Source: Herbaspirillum sp. alder98
Lineage (GTDB): Bacteria; Pseudomonadota; Gammaproteobacteria; Burkholderiales; Burkholderiaceae_D
Length of the DNA: 64,000 bases
Assembly (NCBI RefSeq): GCF_020179755.1
Contig: NZ_JAIUCY010000009.1
Coordinates: 1-64,000 of the forward strand
Direction of reading: 5' to 3'
The notes beneath the pieces are model-generated. The model saw only the letters and a list, made by a program, of their open reading frames with translations. It ran no database searches and was not told where the DNA came from. Below, in pieces: positions 63,970 to 64,000 of this stretch (the first letter of the stretch is position 1; the number at the start of each line of letters is the position of its first letter). Position numbers and translations under genes: made by a program.

Positions 63970-63991
63970 AAAAAAGTGCCTTTCGAGCACT
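63970..63991 (-). terminator. Rho-independent terminator for a leftward gene beyond the window
   Basis: On the minus strand AGTGC-TCGAAAG-GCACT is followed by a run of T residues (complement of the A-run at 63970-63975). It points to a leftward gene ending just outside the right edge. The DNA between 63802 and this site holds no recognisable gene. Confidence 0.7.
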
Positions 63992-64000
63992 CCCTCGATC

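Overview
The window is about 64 kb of GC-rich proteobacterial chromosome. The first ~1.6 kb is visibly less GC-rich. Gene content and order suggest a betaproteobacterium of the Burkholderiales, most likely Oxalobacteraceae and close to Herbaspirillum. The clues are metK, then an SAH riboswitch, ahcY, a small holin-like membrane gene and metF, next to tandem lipid A acyltransferase genes and dapF. No tRNA, rRNA, CRISPR array, transposase or phage structural gene was seen. The lineage is an inference; no database search was possible.

Layout. 0-1.6 kb: a cut-off gene tail, two small orphan genes and a lipoprotein, interspersed with short degenerate palindromic repeats. 1.7-6.2 kb: a TonB-dependent siderophore receptor behind a perfect 18-bp palindrome, a chemoreceptor and a GNAT acetyltransferase. 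6.3-24.3 kb: a large uptake and catabolism block. It has a leftward pair (solute-binding protein, amidase) and a rightward run of 14 genes encoding two peptide-type ABC importers, each with its own binding protein, two permeases and a fused double ATPase. The importers are interleaved with a VOC protein, an M14-like peptidase, a quinone-oxidoreductase-like enzyme, a thioesterase, an acyl-CoA synthetase and an SDR. Copies of one 30-nt repeat, in opposite orientation, lie just outside both ends. 24.4-34.6 kb: two consecutive iron-uptake signalling modules (ECF sigma, FecR-like regulator, TonB receptor with STN domain). The first also carries PepSY and DUF3649 membrane genes. Each starts at a Fur-box-like site on a sigma70-type promoter.

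34.6-38.1 kb: divergent c-di-GMP genes (a Cache-GGDEF cyclase and a GAF-degenerate GGDEF-EAL phosphodiesterase). 38.1-41.2 kb: an SDR with divergent LysR regulator, and a Bcr/CflA-type MFS exporter. 41.4-48.8 kb: an accessory-looking cluster with two ~760-800-residue paralogues resembling dermonecrotic-toxin-like (DUF6543-type) proteins, an unrecognised 546-residue protein and a stand-alone CheY. This is the least explained part of the window. 48.9-54.5 kb: a CDF metal exporter, a FapA/DUF342 protein with a small Cys-rich partner, a LysR regulator divergent from a bile-acid-symporter-like transporter, and a DUF2325 protein.

54.5-64 kb: core genes. A small exported protein ends at a strong terminator shared with metF on the other strand. 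The leftward methyl-cycle genes metK, ahcY, holin-like gene and metF follow, with an SAH riboswitch before ahcY. Then come two rightward lipid A acyltransferase genes and dapF, a strong terminator, and a leftward Sel1-repeat protein. The right edge holds a terminator for a leftward gene lying beyond the window.
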